A DNA stretch of 64,000 nt from Acidimicrobiia bacterium (GCA_022827265.1 JAJDTF010000097.1:41075-105074), one strand, 5' to 3'. Counted from the first letter of the stretch, positions 36,769 to 45,787 are shown. Program-made: numbers and translations. Notes: a model not told the origin generated them from the letters alone.

Positions 36769-37593
36769 TCAGGTGGCGACGACGGCGGTGACGCCAGCGA
36801 CCGCGGCGACGATGCCGATGCCTTGGCGCGTGTTGAGGGAATCCTGGTAGGCGACCCTGCCGACGATGACGCTCATCACCGGGAACATGGATGCCCCCAC
36901 CACGGTGGTGGGCGGGTCGAACCAGATGCCGACGATATAGAAGATCGTCGCCGCAGCACTGGCGACACCCGTCAGCAATGCGAAGCCCATCACGTCGGGC
37001 GGGGGCAGCGCCGGGAGACCCCGTAGCGCGACCACAGCGGCCATGAGCCCCACCGACGTCAGGCGCTGGCCGAATCCTGGCCAGGCCCCCGAGTTCTCGG
37101 ACAGGTCGACCAGCACGCTGAGCCCCACGCCATAGCCGAGCCCCGACAGTGTTGCCCAGACCGCTCCGGCCCCGACATGCTTGCCACGAGTGCCTCCCGC
37201 CGTCACCAGGCCAAGGCCGCCGAAAGCGACGGCCGCCCCGATGATGCCGATGAGCGGCGGATCGTGGCCTCGAAGTGCTGTGTAGCCGAATGGGATGACG
37301 GCTGACAGCGTTGCCACGATCGGTGCAGCGACCGCTGAGCCGGCCCGATCCAACGACGTGTAGTACAGCGCCAGGCCGGCGCCGAGCCCGAAGCCTGAGG
37401 CCAGACCCCGCACGAAGTCGTCTCCGGCGAATGAGCCCGGAATGAAGGGCAGCACTGCGAGCGCCGTCAGCGCAGCCGCTCCCTGGAACACGATCATCGC
37501 TGACAGAACGTGACAGCGGGTCACCACGCGGCGCCCGAACAGGTCGCTGGTGCCGATGCTCAATGACGTGAGCAGACCGAACAGCGCTCCCAT
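36769..37593 (-). CDS. EamA/DMT-superfamily transporter
   Basis: Ten-helix drug/metabolite transporter, 274 aa, made of two EamA repeats. Helices are evident from LFGLLTSLSIGTSDLFGRRVV through AVVAT at the end, and the ATLSAVIPFGYTALRG and MFPVMSVIVGRVAYQDSL segments match the proline-containing ends of each half. It starts 28 bp after the MFS gene stop on the same strand, so it appears to be the last gene of the formate dehydrogenase operon. The substrate is unknown; efflux of an amine or amino acid is possible. Confidence 0.82.
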   Translation of the reverse strand: MGALFGLLTSLSIGTSDLFGRRVVTRCHVLSAMIVFQGAAALTALAVLPFIPGSFAGDDFVRGLASGFGLGAGLALYYTSLDRAGSAVAAPIVATLSAVIPFGYTALRGHDPPLIGIIGAAVAFGGLGLVTAGGTRGKHVGAGAVWATLSGLGYGVGLSVLVDLSENSGAWPGFGQRLTSVGLMAAVVALRGLPALPPPDVMGFALLTGVASAAATIFYIVGIWFDPPTTVVGASMFPVMSVIVGRVAYQDSLNTRQGIGIVAAVAGVTAVVAT

Positions 37594-37621
37594 CAGCAGG
37601 CCTCTGCGCGCAAACGAGGCG

Positions 37622-39016
37622 TCACCGGCGGAGTCTCAGCAGGGCCGCCACGGCCGCTGAGGCGCGAGCGGGAATGGGCAAGAAGTTGCCTTGCGCATCG
37701 ACGCTCGGTCCGGCCACCAGCACCATGCGTGCCGTCACGAGCAGGGCGATCAGCACATGCGCTGCGGCCATCACGAGGTAGAACGCATTCAGCGTCACCG
37801 ACATCGCGAGAGCGGCCACCGTCGGCCCGATCAGGGCGCCGACGCCGTTCATGCGCACGAGCACTGCGCTGGCGCTGGCTCGCTGCTCGTCTCGCAGCCA
37901 GTCGTTGGTCTGCGCCACGGCCATGGAGTAGATGGGGTAGGCAAATGCTCCCATCAGCGCCATCACTGCGAGGCCGGCCACTGTGCGTTCGTCGAGTGCG
38001 AGCATCGCCAGGCAGCCCGATGCCGCTGCCAGCGCAGCCAGCAGGATCACCAGGCGCCGAGGCACGCTGTCGGACAGGCGGCCAAGCGGGATCTGCCCGA
38101 ACAGGCTGCCGATCATCGGCGCACCCACGAACAGCGCTACTTCGAACGGCGTGAGCCCCCGGTTGGCGGCGTATACCGCTCCGAGACCCGAGATGGAGCC
38201 CAGCGCACCGCCGACCAGGAACGCCACGATCACACCGGTCGGCGCTGTTTGCAGCATGGCCCTCAGGCTGAGCGGCTCGGGCACCACCACCGGTGGGCTG
38301 GCCGAAGCCGACAGCGACATCGGCACCAGTGCCAGCGATACCAGCACGGAGGAGACCGCGAACAAGGTGAATCCGTTGATGTCGGCAGTGGTGACCAGGA
38401 ACTGACCGGTCGCGATGGAGCCCATGGTGACGACCATGTAGGCAGCGATCATCTGACCGCGGTTGCGATTGGTGGCCAGCTCGTTCAGCCATGTCTCGGC
38501 CACAACCACCAGCGCGGCGAGGCACATGCCCCACACCAGCCGGCATGCGCCCCAGACCAACGGGGTCACGAATACCGCCTGCACCAGCGTGACACTGCTG
38601 CCCAGCGAGGCGAGCGCGGCGAACACGCGCACATGACCCACCTGACGCAGCAGCCGCGGCGCCAACGCTGCGCCCACCAGGAAGCCGGCAAAGTTCATGG
38701 CCATCACCAGCCCAGCCACTGTCGAGCTGAAACCTTCGCTCTCGGCTCGCAAGCCCAGCAGCGTGTTCTGGAGCCCATGGCCGGCCATGAGCAGGGTGAT
38801 GCCGCCGAACAGCGCGGCGCTCCGGCTGAACCGGCCGGCCAGCACCGGACCGCCGACGACAGGTACGGCCTGGTCGACAACGCTTGACGGCTGATGCTCG
38901 GCGGCCAGCGTGCGGGCACGCCGCCGCGCCAGTGCTCGCCGCGTCTGCCGTGCGGTTCTCGCTGCTCCGTCCTCGGAGGTCGGGGTCGGTTCAGGTGCTG
39001 GCGTCTGCGCCGACAC
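37622..39016 (-). CDS. MFS transporter, YcaD-like
   Basis: Major facilitator with about 12 membrane helices, 464 aa. The first 60 residues are a hydrophilic, Arg/Ala-rich tail. The segment CRLVWGMCLAALVVVAETWLNE is characteristic of the YcaD branch, and the interdomain loop lies near residue 240-255. It starts 6 bp after the iron-sulfur subunit stop, inside the formate dehydrogenase operon. That context makes a substrate or product of the one-carbon pathway (a methylated amine or formate) a candidate, but nothing in the sequence proves it. Confidence 0.85.
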   Translation of the reverse strand: MSAQTPAPEPTPTSEDGAARTARQTRRALARRRARTLAAEHQPSSVVDQAVPVVGGPVLAGRFSRSAALFGGITLLMAGHGLQNTLLGLRAESEGFSSTVAGLVMAMNFAGFLVGAALAPRLLRQVGHVRVFAALASLGSSVTLVQAVFVTPLVWGACRLVWGMCLAALVVVAETWLNELATNRNRGQMIAAYMVVTMGSIATGQFLVTTADINGFTLFAVSSVLVSLALVPMSLSASASPPVVVPEPLSLRAMLQTAPTGVIVAFLVGGALGSISGLGAVYAANRGLTPFEVALFVGAPMIGSLFGQIPLGRLSDSVPRRLVILLAALAAASGCLAMLALDERTVAGLAVMALMGAFAYPIYSMAVAQTNDWLRDEQRASASAVLVRMNGVGALIGPTVAALAMSVTLNAFYLVMAAAHVLIALLVTARMVLVAGPSVDAQGNFLPIPARASAAVAALLRLRR

Positions 39017-39022
39017 CTGCGG

Positions 39023-39994
39023 TTAGTGCTCCGCTGCTGATGTTGTGGGGGGCTCGAATGCGGGCGCGTGCACGTATTGCCAGCCGAACCGGCCCTTGAT
39101 GCACAGATGGCCGCTGGTCACCGAGTGATCGGCAGGCGATGTGACCTTCACGATGCGTTCGTCCTGGACGTGCAGCTCGAGATTGCACCCCACACCGCAG
39201 TAGGAGCACACCGTGCGGGTGACGGCTTGGTCATCGGGGCGCCATTCTCCCACGGCACGCAAGTCGAATTCGGTGCGGAACTGCAAAGCGCCGGTAGGGC
39301 ACACCGCCACACAGTTGCCGCAGTACACGCACGCGCTGTCGGGGAGCTCGGCGTCGTATTCGGTGCGGATACGGGCATCGAAACCGCGTCCTGCCACTGC
39401 GATGGCGAAGGTGTGCTGGGCATCGTCGCCGCAGGCCTCGACGCACTTGTAGCAGAGCACGCAGCGCTCGTATGCACGGATGTACAGATCGTCTTGGATG
39501 CGCACCGGCTCATCGACGCGCTCAGGTCCGGGTTGCTCGTGCGAACCCCCGTCGTCGTCACCCGAGCCGCCGGAGGCGCCTCGGGTGCCCGAGCCCTCGT
39601 AACGGGCAGGATCGGCACCGTAGGTTCGTGACCAGTCGGCAATCTCCGACGCCTGCGAGAGGTCATTCGCCGAACCGAGGAACTCCAGCACCATGCGCCG
39701 GCTGTGACGCACTCGCTCGGAGTCGGTGCTGATCTGCATCCCCGCCTCAGCCGGTCGTGAGCACGCCGGCACGAGCGTGCGAGACCCTTCGAGTTCCACG
39801 ACACAGACACGGCAGACGTTGACCGGGGTGAGGTTGGGTGCCCAGCAGATGGTCGGCGTCTCGACGCCGGCAGCCGTGCAGGCGGCCAGGACCGTTTCTC
39901 CCTCGGGCACTGTCACCTCGCGCCCGTCGATGCTCAGCGTCACCTGCGCTGTCTCATCTTCGGTACGGGGGCTCTCGCAGGAACGAGTCATCAC
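39023..39994 (-). CDS. Formate dehydrogenase iron-sulfur subunit (split-off N-terminus of FdhA)
   Basis: A 323-residue electron-transfer protein that corresponds to the N-terminal third of NAD-dependent FdhA. In order it has a 2Fe-2S domain (Cys50, Cys61, Cys64, Cys78), two ferredoxin 4Fe-4S motifs (CVLCYKCVEAC and CVYCGNCVAVCP), and then TVCSYCGVGCNLELHV...LCIKGRFGWQYVHAP, which is the Fe4S4-binding first domain of the molybdopterin subunit. The protein ends where the catalytic subunit at 43780-41765 begins. The two genes together make one standard FdhA, but they are separated and in reversed order. An Asp/Gly/Ser-rich linker lies at about 135-165. ATG 39994 overlaps the upstream gene (ATGA). 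Confidence 0.88.
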   Translation of the reverse strand: MMTRSCESPRTEDETAQVTLSIDGREVTVPEGETVLAACTAAGVETPTICWAPNLTPVNVCRVCVVELEGSRTLVPACSRPAEAGMQISTDSERVRHSRRMVLEFLGSANDLSQASEIADWSRTYGADPARYEGSGTRGASGGSGDDDGGSHEQPGPERVDEPVRIQDDLYIRAYERCVLCYKCVEACGDDAQHTFAIAVAGRGFDARIRTEYDAELPDSACVYCGNCVAVCPTGALQFRTEFDLRAVGEWRPDDQAVTRTVCSYCGVGCNLELHVQDERIVKVTSPADHSVTSGHLCIKGRFGWQYVHAPAFEPPTTSAAEH

Positions 39995-41775
39995 GCAGTG
40001 TCTCCTAGCAGACCCAGCCGCATGGCGGAGAGCACCGCTGAGGCTGCTGTATGGCCGAGCCCGCAGATGGACGCGTCACCCATGGCATCTGCGATGTCTC
40101 CGAGCAGTTCACGCTGGGGTTCCGTCGGCCCTCCTGCCCGGCGGATATGTGTCACCAGCTCGTGCTGGCGGACGGTGCCCACACGGCAGGGAACGCACTG
40201 GCCACACGACTCGTCGCGGAAGAACTTGGCCAATCGCTCGATCACGGCGCTCATTTCGGCGGTGTCGTTGAAGACCATCACCGGGCCGGAGCCGAGTGTC
40301 GTGCCGGCAGCACGCGTGTCTTCCAACGACAGCGGCAGCGTCTCGGCGTCGGGTCCGACGAAGCTGCCAGCAGCACCGCCCAGCAGCACTGCGGTCAGCG
40401 TTCCCTGCACACCCCCGGCCAACCCGAGCAGCTCGCCCAGCGGCATGCCGAAGGGAGCCTCGTACAGACCTGGCCGGCCGACATGACCGGAGAGGCAGAA
40501 CAGCTTCGTGCCCGGCGAGCCCTCGGTTCCCACGCTGCGGTACGCCTCAGGGCCGATGCGCAGGATCTCATTCACATTGAGCAGTGTCTCAGGGTTGTTC
40601 ACCACCGTCGGGCGACCGAACAAGCCGTGGGTAGTAGGGAATGGCGGCTTGTTGCGGGGCTCTCCCCGGAAGCCCTCGAGCGAGTTGAACAGGGCCGTCT
40701 CCTCGCCGCAGATGTAGGCCCCGGCGCCCCTGCGCAGCTCGATGTCGAACGGTTGCCCGGACCCGGCAGCGTCATCGCCCAGCCAGCCGGCGCCGCGGGC
40801 CTGTGCGATGGCCTGCCGGAGGCGTTGGGTGGCCAGCGGGTACTCGCCGCGTATGTAGATCCAGCCGTGCTCGGCGCCCACGGTCAGGCCGGCCACAGCG
40901 ATGGACTCGATGATGGCCAAGGGCTCCAGCTCGCAGAGCAGCCGGTCTTTGAACGTTCCGGGTTCGGATTCGTCGATGTTTGCGACGACATGCTTGGGGC
41001 CCCCGCCGTCGGCCACTGCCCGCCATTTGATGCCGGTGGGAAAGGCGGCCCCGCCGCGCCCCGACAGCCCGGCTGCGGTCACCTGGGAGATGACTTCGTC
41101 GGTTCCGAGGCGCAGCGCTGCGTCGAGGGCTGCTCCCCCACCTCGTTCCCGGTACGCCTCCATGGACATGCTCTCGCTGTGACCGCGGTCCCGCCCGATC
41201 ATCTGCCGCAGGAGGCTGGGCGCTTCGGCCGTCGACGCCGTGACGCTCACGAGCAGCGAGTCGGGACCGCTGCCGTCTGCGGGAACGCGGTCGGGCTCGC
41301 GGCGGCCCTGGATGAAGACCGCCGGCGCCCGTTCGCACTGCCCGAGGCAAGGGCACTCGTGCACGGCATGGCCCTGCGAGCGCAGGTGCTCTGCCAGCGG
41401 CGCGGCGCCGGCCAGCGCGCAGATGGGATCCACGCAGACATGGCGAACGCTGAGCTCATGGGTGGGGGCCTCGGTGCGGAACATCTCGTAGAACGTGGCC
41501 ACGCCGTAGGCCTCGGCCGGTGGCACCCCCAGCGTCCGGCCGACAAAGTTGAGGCCGCCCGGCGAGATCCACCCCACCTCGCGCTGGAGCGCGTGCAGTG
41601 CGGGCAGCAACTGGTGCCGCATCCGCTTGCGGCGCTGCATCCCGGCGCGCACAACACGCGGATGGGAGACCACGACGGCGCCGTCGCTCGCCTCGTCGAC
41701 GCTGAGGGCAGCCAGCACCGCTCGTCGCTCCGATGCGGTGGGCTCCGCATCGGAGAAGTGCAGGTCAGCCACCAC
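39991..41775 (-). CDS. NADH-oxidoreductase subunit of formate dehydrogenase (NuoE-NuoF fusion)
   Basis: Diaphorase subunit (594 aa) that passes formate electrons to NAD+, like Fdh1B/FdsGB. The N-terminal NuoE-like thioredoxin-fold domain binds 2Fe-2S through Cys114, Cys119, Cys143 and Cys147. The NuoF-like part has the NADH/FMN loops SGRGGAAFPTGIKW and AGAYICGEETALFNSLEG, and the 4Fe-4S motif ESCGQCVPCRVGT with a later Cys in ICGLGHTA. I chose GTG 41775 (or GTG 41772), which overlaps the end of the catalytic subunit gene; the frame is open upstream but antisense in character. It overlaps the iron-sulfur subunit start by ATGA. Confidence 0.9.
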   Translation of the reverse strand: MVADLHFSDAEPTASERRAVLAALSVDEASDGAVVVSHPRVVRAGMQRRKRMRHQLLPALHALQREVGWISPGGLNFVGRTLGVPPAEAYGVATFYEMFRTEAPTHELSVRHVCVDPICALAGAAPLAEHLRSQGHAVHECPCLGQCERAPAVFIQGRREPDRVPADGSGPDSLLVSVTASTAEAPSLLRQMIGRDRGHSESMSMEAYRERGGGAALDAALRLGTDEVISQVTAAGLSGRGGAAFPTGIKWRAVADGGGPKHVVANIDESEPGTFKDRLLCELEPLAIIESIAVAGLTVGAEHGWIYIRGEYPLATQRLRQAIAQARGAGWLGDDAAGSGQPFDIELRRGAGAYICGEETALFNSLEGFRGEPRNKPPFPTTHGLFGRPTVVNNPETLLNVNEILRIGPEAYRSVGTEGSPGTKLFCLSGHVGRPGLYEAPFGMPLGELLGLAGGVQGTLTAVLLGGAAGSFVGPDAETLPLSLEDTRAAGTTLGSGPVMVFNDTAEMSAVIERLAKFFRDESCGQCVPCRVGTVRQHELVTHIRRAGGPTEPQRELLGDIADAMGDASICGLGHTAASAVLSAMRLGLLGDTA

Positions 41776-43780
41776 CGCCGCCTGCGGCTGCGCTGCCAGA
41801 CGCGCGGTCAGCAACGGCTGTGCCCGATGTACTGCCAGCGACGGCTGTGACGGGCCGCAGCGGATCGATGCGAACGGCCGCTGCCTTGAACTCCGCTGTG
41901 CCGCTGCGGGCATCCCAAGCGTCGTTCGTGAGCAGGTTCGCATCCACCAGCTCCGGGAAATGGAACGTCGTGAAGACCAGGCCTGTGGGCAGGCGATCGG
42001 TGACATGCACGTCCATGTCCACCGAGCCCCGGGGTGAGCTCACACGCACCGTGTCGCCTTCGACGATCCCGATGTCCGACGCGTCGGCAGGGCTGATCTC
42101 GATGGCATCACCGGAGCGGATGGGCGAGGAATAGCCCGCAGACTGCGCGCCCGTGTTGTAGGAATCGAGCACCCGGCCAGTCGTCAGGCGCAGTGGGAAC
42201 TGCTCGCTCAGTGCCTCTGCGGGAGGACGGTGGATCACGGCCGAGAACGGTGCCGGGGCGTGACCGTCGAGGTCGGGTTCCCAGAGCCAGCCGTGCAGGA
42301 ACTCGGTGCCGGGATGGTCGTCGTGGGGACAGGGCCACTGCAGGCCGCCGCTCGCCTCGAGACGCTCCCAGCTCATGCCGCCGTGCAGCGGCGACAGCGA
42401 TCGCATCTCGTCCCACAACTCCTGCGCCGATGTGGCCGTCCACTGCGCGCCCATGTGCGCTGCCAAGTCGCTGATGATGCGCACATCGTCGAGTGCGTCA
42501 CCCTGAGGAGGCACCGCAGCACGCACCCGCTGGACACGGCGTTCGGAGGAGGTGACCGTGCCCTCGCTGGAGGACCAGCCCGCAGTTGCGGGCAGCACCA
42601 CGTCAGCCATCCGTGCGGTACGCGTCAGCGAGATGTCTTGGACGACCAGCAGATCCAGCCCTTCGAGCAGCTTGCGGGCGTGAGCCACATTGGCTTCGGA
42701 ATCGGCCGGGTTCTCCCCGATGACGTAGAGAGCCCGCAGCTCGCCGTCTTCCATGGCTTCGAACATCGCGGTGAGGTGCTTGCCCGGGACGGGATTCAGC
42801 TCACAACCCCATGTGCTCTCGTAACGAGCCCGGGCCTGCGGGTCGGTGATCGGCTGGAACCCGGGCAGCCGATCAGGCAGAGCACCCATGTCGCCGCCGC
42901 CCTGCACGTTGTTCTGGCCTCGCAATGGCACGAGGCCCGAGCCGCGCCGGCCGACATGGCCGGTCAGCAATGCCAGATTGCACAGCGAGAGCACGTTCTC
43001 CACGGCCGTGTGGTGCTCGGTAATGCCCAGCGTCCACAGGATCTGCGCTCGGTCGGCCGTGGCATAGCGGTGAGCCATCTCCGCGATGGCCCCTGCCGGC
43101 ACGCCGGTCAGCCGCTCGCCCTCGTCGAGCGTGAAGGGCTCCACCGATGCTGCGTAGGCATCGAACCCTGTCGTCGCATGATCGATGAAGAACCGGTTGT
43201 GCATGCCCTGGGCGATGATCTCGCGAGCCACCGTGTTGGACAGCGCGATGTCTGTGCCCACGTCGAGGCCGAGCCACACGTCGGCAAACTCGGCCGAGGA
43301 GGTTCGGCGCGGATCCACGGCATACATGACGGCGCCGCCCTCGAGGCCCCGCAGCAGGTGATGGAAGAAGATCGGGTGCGCCTCGCGGGCATTCGATCCC
43401 CACAGCAGGATGACGTCGGTTTCGGAGATTTCCTGGTAGGAGCACGTTCCGCCCCCGAGCCCGAACACTGTCGCCAGACCGACGACCGACGGGGCGTGTC
43501 AGGTGCGGTTACAGGAATCGATGTTGTTGGACTTCAGCACCGTCCGCATGAACTTCTGGGCTGCGTAGTTCATCTCGTTCGTGCTCTTGGAGCACGAGAA
43601 CATGCCGACGCCGCCGGCGCCGTGCTGCTGGGTGGCCGCCCGCAGCCCCGATGCAGCACGGTCGAGCGCATCGTCCCAGCTCGCAGGGCGCAAGACGCCG
43701 CCGTCGCGTACCAGGGGTGTGTCGAGTCGTGCGAGAGGTGCCTGGCGCCCCCCCGATCGTGCACTGTTCCCCCGCGGCAT
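41765..43780 (-). CDS. fdhA: Formate dehydrogenase catalytic subunit, selenocysteine (in-frame UGA at 43501-43499)
   Basis: Mo/W-bis-MGD formate dehydrogenase, 671 residues with selenocysteine at residue 94. The frame runs from ATG 43780 (preceded by GGGAGGGG) through a UGA at 43501-43499 to the stop at 41765. The flanks, NNIDSCNRT before and HAPSVVGLATVFGLGGGT after, match the active-site region of FdhA, where other homologues have Cys or Sec; the UGA falls on exactly that position. A SECIS-like hairpin follows. Later family motifs include LWGSNAREAHP, GHVGRRGSGLVPLRGQNNVQG, and the C-terminal MGD-cap domain with RLTTGRVL. The protein lacks the N-terminal Fe-S domains, which are encoded separately at 39994-39023. 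The stop overlaps the NuoEF-type gene. Confidence 0.9.
43470..43501 (-). promoter_or_regulatory. SECIS-like element for selenocysteine insertion
   Basis: On the minus strand the UGA (43501-43499) is followed by 18 nt and then a GGUCU apical loop (43480-43476). The loop closes a six-pair stem, GUCGUC (43486-43481) with GGCGAC (43475-43470), including one U-G pair. The distance from UGA to the GGUCU loop is the same as I recall for E. coli fdhF, where the SelB-binding loop is also GGUCU. Confidence 0.85.
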
Positions 43781-43817
43781 CGCCCCTCCCCGATACGCCT
43801 GAGTGCCGTGAGCCCGA

Positions 43818-43823
43818 ATTCTA
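43818..43823 (-). promoter_or_regulatory. Candidate -10 box for the formate dehydrogenase operon
   Basis: TAGAAT on the minus strand, 38 nt before the fdhA ATG, giving a short leader that contains the GGGAGGGG ribosome site. No good -35 is seen at 16-18 bp, so the promoter may need an activator. Confidence 0.35.
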
Positions 43824-43846
43824 CGCTGTCCCCGGACTCTTTACCG

Positions 43847-43873
43847 TGACTACAACCGTTTTACTCTGACTAC
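43847..43873. repeat. Direct repeat TGACTAC with 20-bp spacing, fdhA-iclR gap
   Basis: TGACTAC occurs at 43847-43853 and again at 43867-43873, exactly 20 bp (about two helical turns) apart, between the fdhA and iclR promoters. Each copy is followed a few bases later by a T-run. This could be a second regulator's binding site. Confidence 0.35.
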
Positions 43874-43921
43874 TGATTTGCCGCCCAGTATCGGCGGCAC
43901 CGCGTTCCGTTCAGCAGAACA

Positions 43922-43938
43922 GTTCCACAATACGGCAC
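43922..43938. promoter_or_regulatory. Putative IclR operator 2 (upstream of iclR and fdhA)
   Basis: GTTCCACAATACGGCAC: the left arm with its ACA flank is the same as in operators 1 and 3b, the right arm is degenerate (GGCAC for GGAAC). A compact palindrome GTTC-AGCA-GAAC (43909-43920) lies next to it. It is centred about 62 bp before the predicted iclR start site. Confidence 0.55.
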
Positions 43939-43978
43939 AAAACGGCGCTCAACTGACAGCTCTGAGTTGGCCGCGGGC

Positions 43979-43984
43979 TACCGT
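43979..43984 (+). promoter_or_regulatory. -10 box of leaderless iclR promoter
   Basis: TACCGT ends 7 nt before the ATG at 43992, the same arrangement as at other leaderless genes in the window. Confidence 0.5.
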
Positions 43985-43991
43985 GGAGCCG

Positions 43992-44747
43992 ATGCAGTCG
44001 ATCTCTCGTGCCTTCGCTGTCCTGCGGGCATTGGCCGTGGGTCCGCAGGGTGTCACCGACGTTGCTGATCACGTCGGGCTGCCCAAGAGCACGGTGGCCC
44101 GGCTGCTGACATCGCTCGAAGCGGTCGACGCCGTCGTCCAGGACGATGCGGGTGGCGACTACCGGCTCGGACAGGGACTCATCGACATCATCGGAGCCGC
44201 CGGCGCCGATCGCAGTCTGCTGGCCGCAGCGCGCCCGCACCTGCACAGCCTGGTCGACCAGATCGGCGAGACAGCCGGCGTGAGCGTTCGTGCTGATCGG
44301 ACGGTCTATTACCTCGACCAAGTGGAGCCCGAGTCCGAAGTGCAGGTGCGCTCGTGGACCGGCGAGTACTGCCCGATGCACCTGGTGCCTTCGGGGCTCG
44401 TGTACCTGGCCCATCTCAGTCCGGCAGCGCTCGACGAATACGTGCGCGCCGGTCTCGAGGCGACTACTGCGAACAGCATGGTCGATGCCGATGCGCTGCA
44501 GACCCGGCTGAGCCAGGTGGCCAATGCCGGATACGTCTGGGTGTACGAGGAATTCGCTATCGGGATCAACTCGGTGGCTGCGCCGGTGTTGAATGAAGAG
44601 GGGGCGGTGGTGGCGGCCCTGCATGTCCACGGCCCGGCATACCGCTTCCCTGATCCGAACAGCACCCACGACATCGGCCTCGTGCTCATCGAGGCTGCGT
44701 CGAATCTGGCAGAGCACCTGGCTGGGCGAGCGCCGCTGCCGGTTTAG
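43992..44747 (+). CDS. IclR-family transcriptional regulator
   Basis: DNA-binding regulator of 251 residues. The N-terminal winged helix-turn-helix spans about residues 3-65 (ISRAFAVLRALA, then DVADHVGLPKSTVARLLTSLE as the recognition region). The C-terminal IclR effector domain starts near 75 and has LHSLVDQIGETAGVSV, CPMHLVPSGLVYLAHL and GINSVAAPVLNEEGAVVAAL. I chose ATG 43992, supported by the -10 box; an in-frame TTG at 43878 would read through operator 2. It sits between the formate dehydrogenase and ETF/dehydrogenase operons and is the best candidate for the protein that binds the shared GTTCC-N7-GGAAC sites. Its 3' end overlaps etfA by 4 bp. Confidence 0.9.
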   Translation: MQSISRAFAVLRALAVGPQGVTDVADHVGLPKSTVARLLTSLEAVDAVVQDDAGGDYRLGQGLIDIIGAAGADRSLLAAARPHLHSLVDQIGETAGVSVRADRTVYYLDQVEPESEVQVRSWTGEYCPMHLVPSGLVYLAHLSPAALDEYVRAGLEATTANSMVDADALQTRLSQVANAGYVWVYEEFAIGINSVAAPVLNEEGAVVAALHVHGPAYRFPDPNSTHDIGLVLIEAASNLAEHLAGRAPLPV

Positions 44748-45787
44748 CCGGGGCGGTCGCGGCGGCGCCGGATCTCGTCGCAGATCGCGGGCACCACCTC
44801 GTGCAGGTCGGCAATGACGGCGTAGCCCGCCTTGGTGACCATGTTGGCCTCCGGGTCGATATTGATCGCCAGGATGTTCTTCGAACCCATGGCGCCGACC
44901 CAATGCTGGATCGCGCCTGAGATGCCGCAGGCAATGTAGATCTCCGGGGCGATCCGGGTGCCGGTCTGGCCGACCTGATCTGCGTGCGAGCGCCAGCCGT
45001 TGTTCGTCACCGCCCGCGAGCATCCGACGCGGCCGCCGAGCAGTTCCGCAAGCTCTTCGAGCGGGGCGAACCCATCTGCTGAGCCGACGCCTCGGCCTCC
45101 CGACACCACGACCGGCGCGGTGGACAGCGTGATGCCCTCGGCGAGCGTCACCCGATCGCGGACCAGGGTCTGCTGCACTTCAGGCCCCAAGTCGGGCTCG
45201 AAATCGACGACGGCCGCTGAGGCGGGAGCGCCGTCGCACGGTTCGGCCTCGATGGAGTGCGGCGCGATGGTCAGCAGCGGCAGGGTCGAGGTAAGGGTCA
45301 CGTCCTCGAGCAGCGAGCCGCCCCACTGGATGCGGGAGATATGCCAGGTCCCACCGGTTGCGGCACCGGACGAGGCATCGGCCTGCGTGCGGTTGGGCGA
45401 CACGTCCACGCAGTTGGCGACGAGCGGCAGATCGCAGCGAGCCGCAAGCTGCGCCATTGCCTCGGCGCCTCGATCGGTGCCGGCCGCCACCACCGCATCA
45501 GGCGCTGCAGTGTCGACGAAGGCCGCGAGCGCAGCACCCCAGGCATCTGGGCCGTAGTCAGCCAGGAATTCGTGCCTGCCTCGATGCACAGCCACGGCAC
45601 CGTAGGCAGCCGAGACCGCCGAGAGCTCCTCGCCGTGCATATCGAACAGTGCCCGGTCGCCCAGCAGTACCGCTTCTACGCGCGTACCCAGCTTGCCGGC
45701 CAGTGAACGGGCGGCCGTCAGTGCCTCCAGCGCACCCGGGGACGGCGCACCGCGGTCATGATCCACCAGCACCGCGACGCCGCTCAC
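44744..45787 (-). CDS. etfA: Electron transfer flavoprotein alpha subunit
   Basis: FAD-binding ETF subunit, 347 aa. The C-terminal FAD domain has [45 protein letters not shown] and [10 protein letters not shown]. The N-terminal domain is shorter and more divergent. With etfB it should carry electrons from the dimethylglycine/sarcosine dehydrogenase upstream to ETF:quinone oxidoreductase (not in the window). The start overlaps the etfB stop (ATGA). The 3' end overlaps the convergent iclR stop. Confidence 0.92.
   Translation of the reverse strand: MSGVAVLVDHDRGAPSPGALEALTAARSLAGKLGTRVEAVLLGDRALFDMHGEELSAVSAAYGAVAVHRGRHEFLADYGPDAWGAALAAFVDTAAPDAVVAAGTDRGAEAMAQLAARCDLPLVANCVDVSPNRTQADASSGAATGGTWHISRIQWGGSLLEDVTLTSTLPLLTIAPHSIEAEPCDGAPASAAVVDFEPDLGPEVQQTLVRDRVTLAEGITLSTAPVVVSGGRGVGSADGFAPLEELAELLGGRVGCSRAVTNNGWRSHADQVGQTGTRIAPEIYIACGISGAIQHWVGAMGSKNILAINIDPEANMVTKAGYAVIADLHEVVPAICDEIRRRRDRPG

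Noticed and set aside
37691..38887. A 398-codon plus-strand open frame rich in His and Gln
   Set aside because: It is antisense to the MFS transporter; the composition is that of a complement of membrane helices.
40051..41850. A 599-codon plus-strand open frame
   Set aside because: It is antisense to the NuoE-NuoF fusion gene, whose motifs are clear; long shadow frames are common in GC-rich DNA.
43469..43501. fdhA as a pseudogene or two separate genes because of the in-frame TGA
   Set aside because: The frame and conservation continue on both sides, the TGA is at the Sec position, and a SECIS-like hairpin follows.
42230..43849. A 539-codon plus-strand open frame
   Set aside because: It is antisense to the formate dehydrogenase catalytic gene and shows no protein family features.
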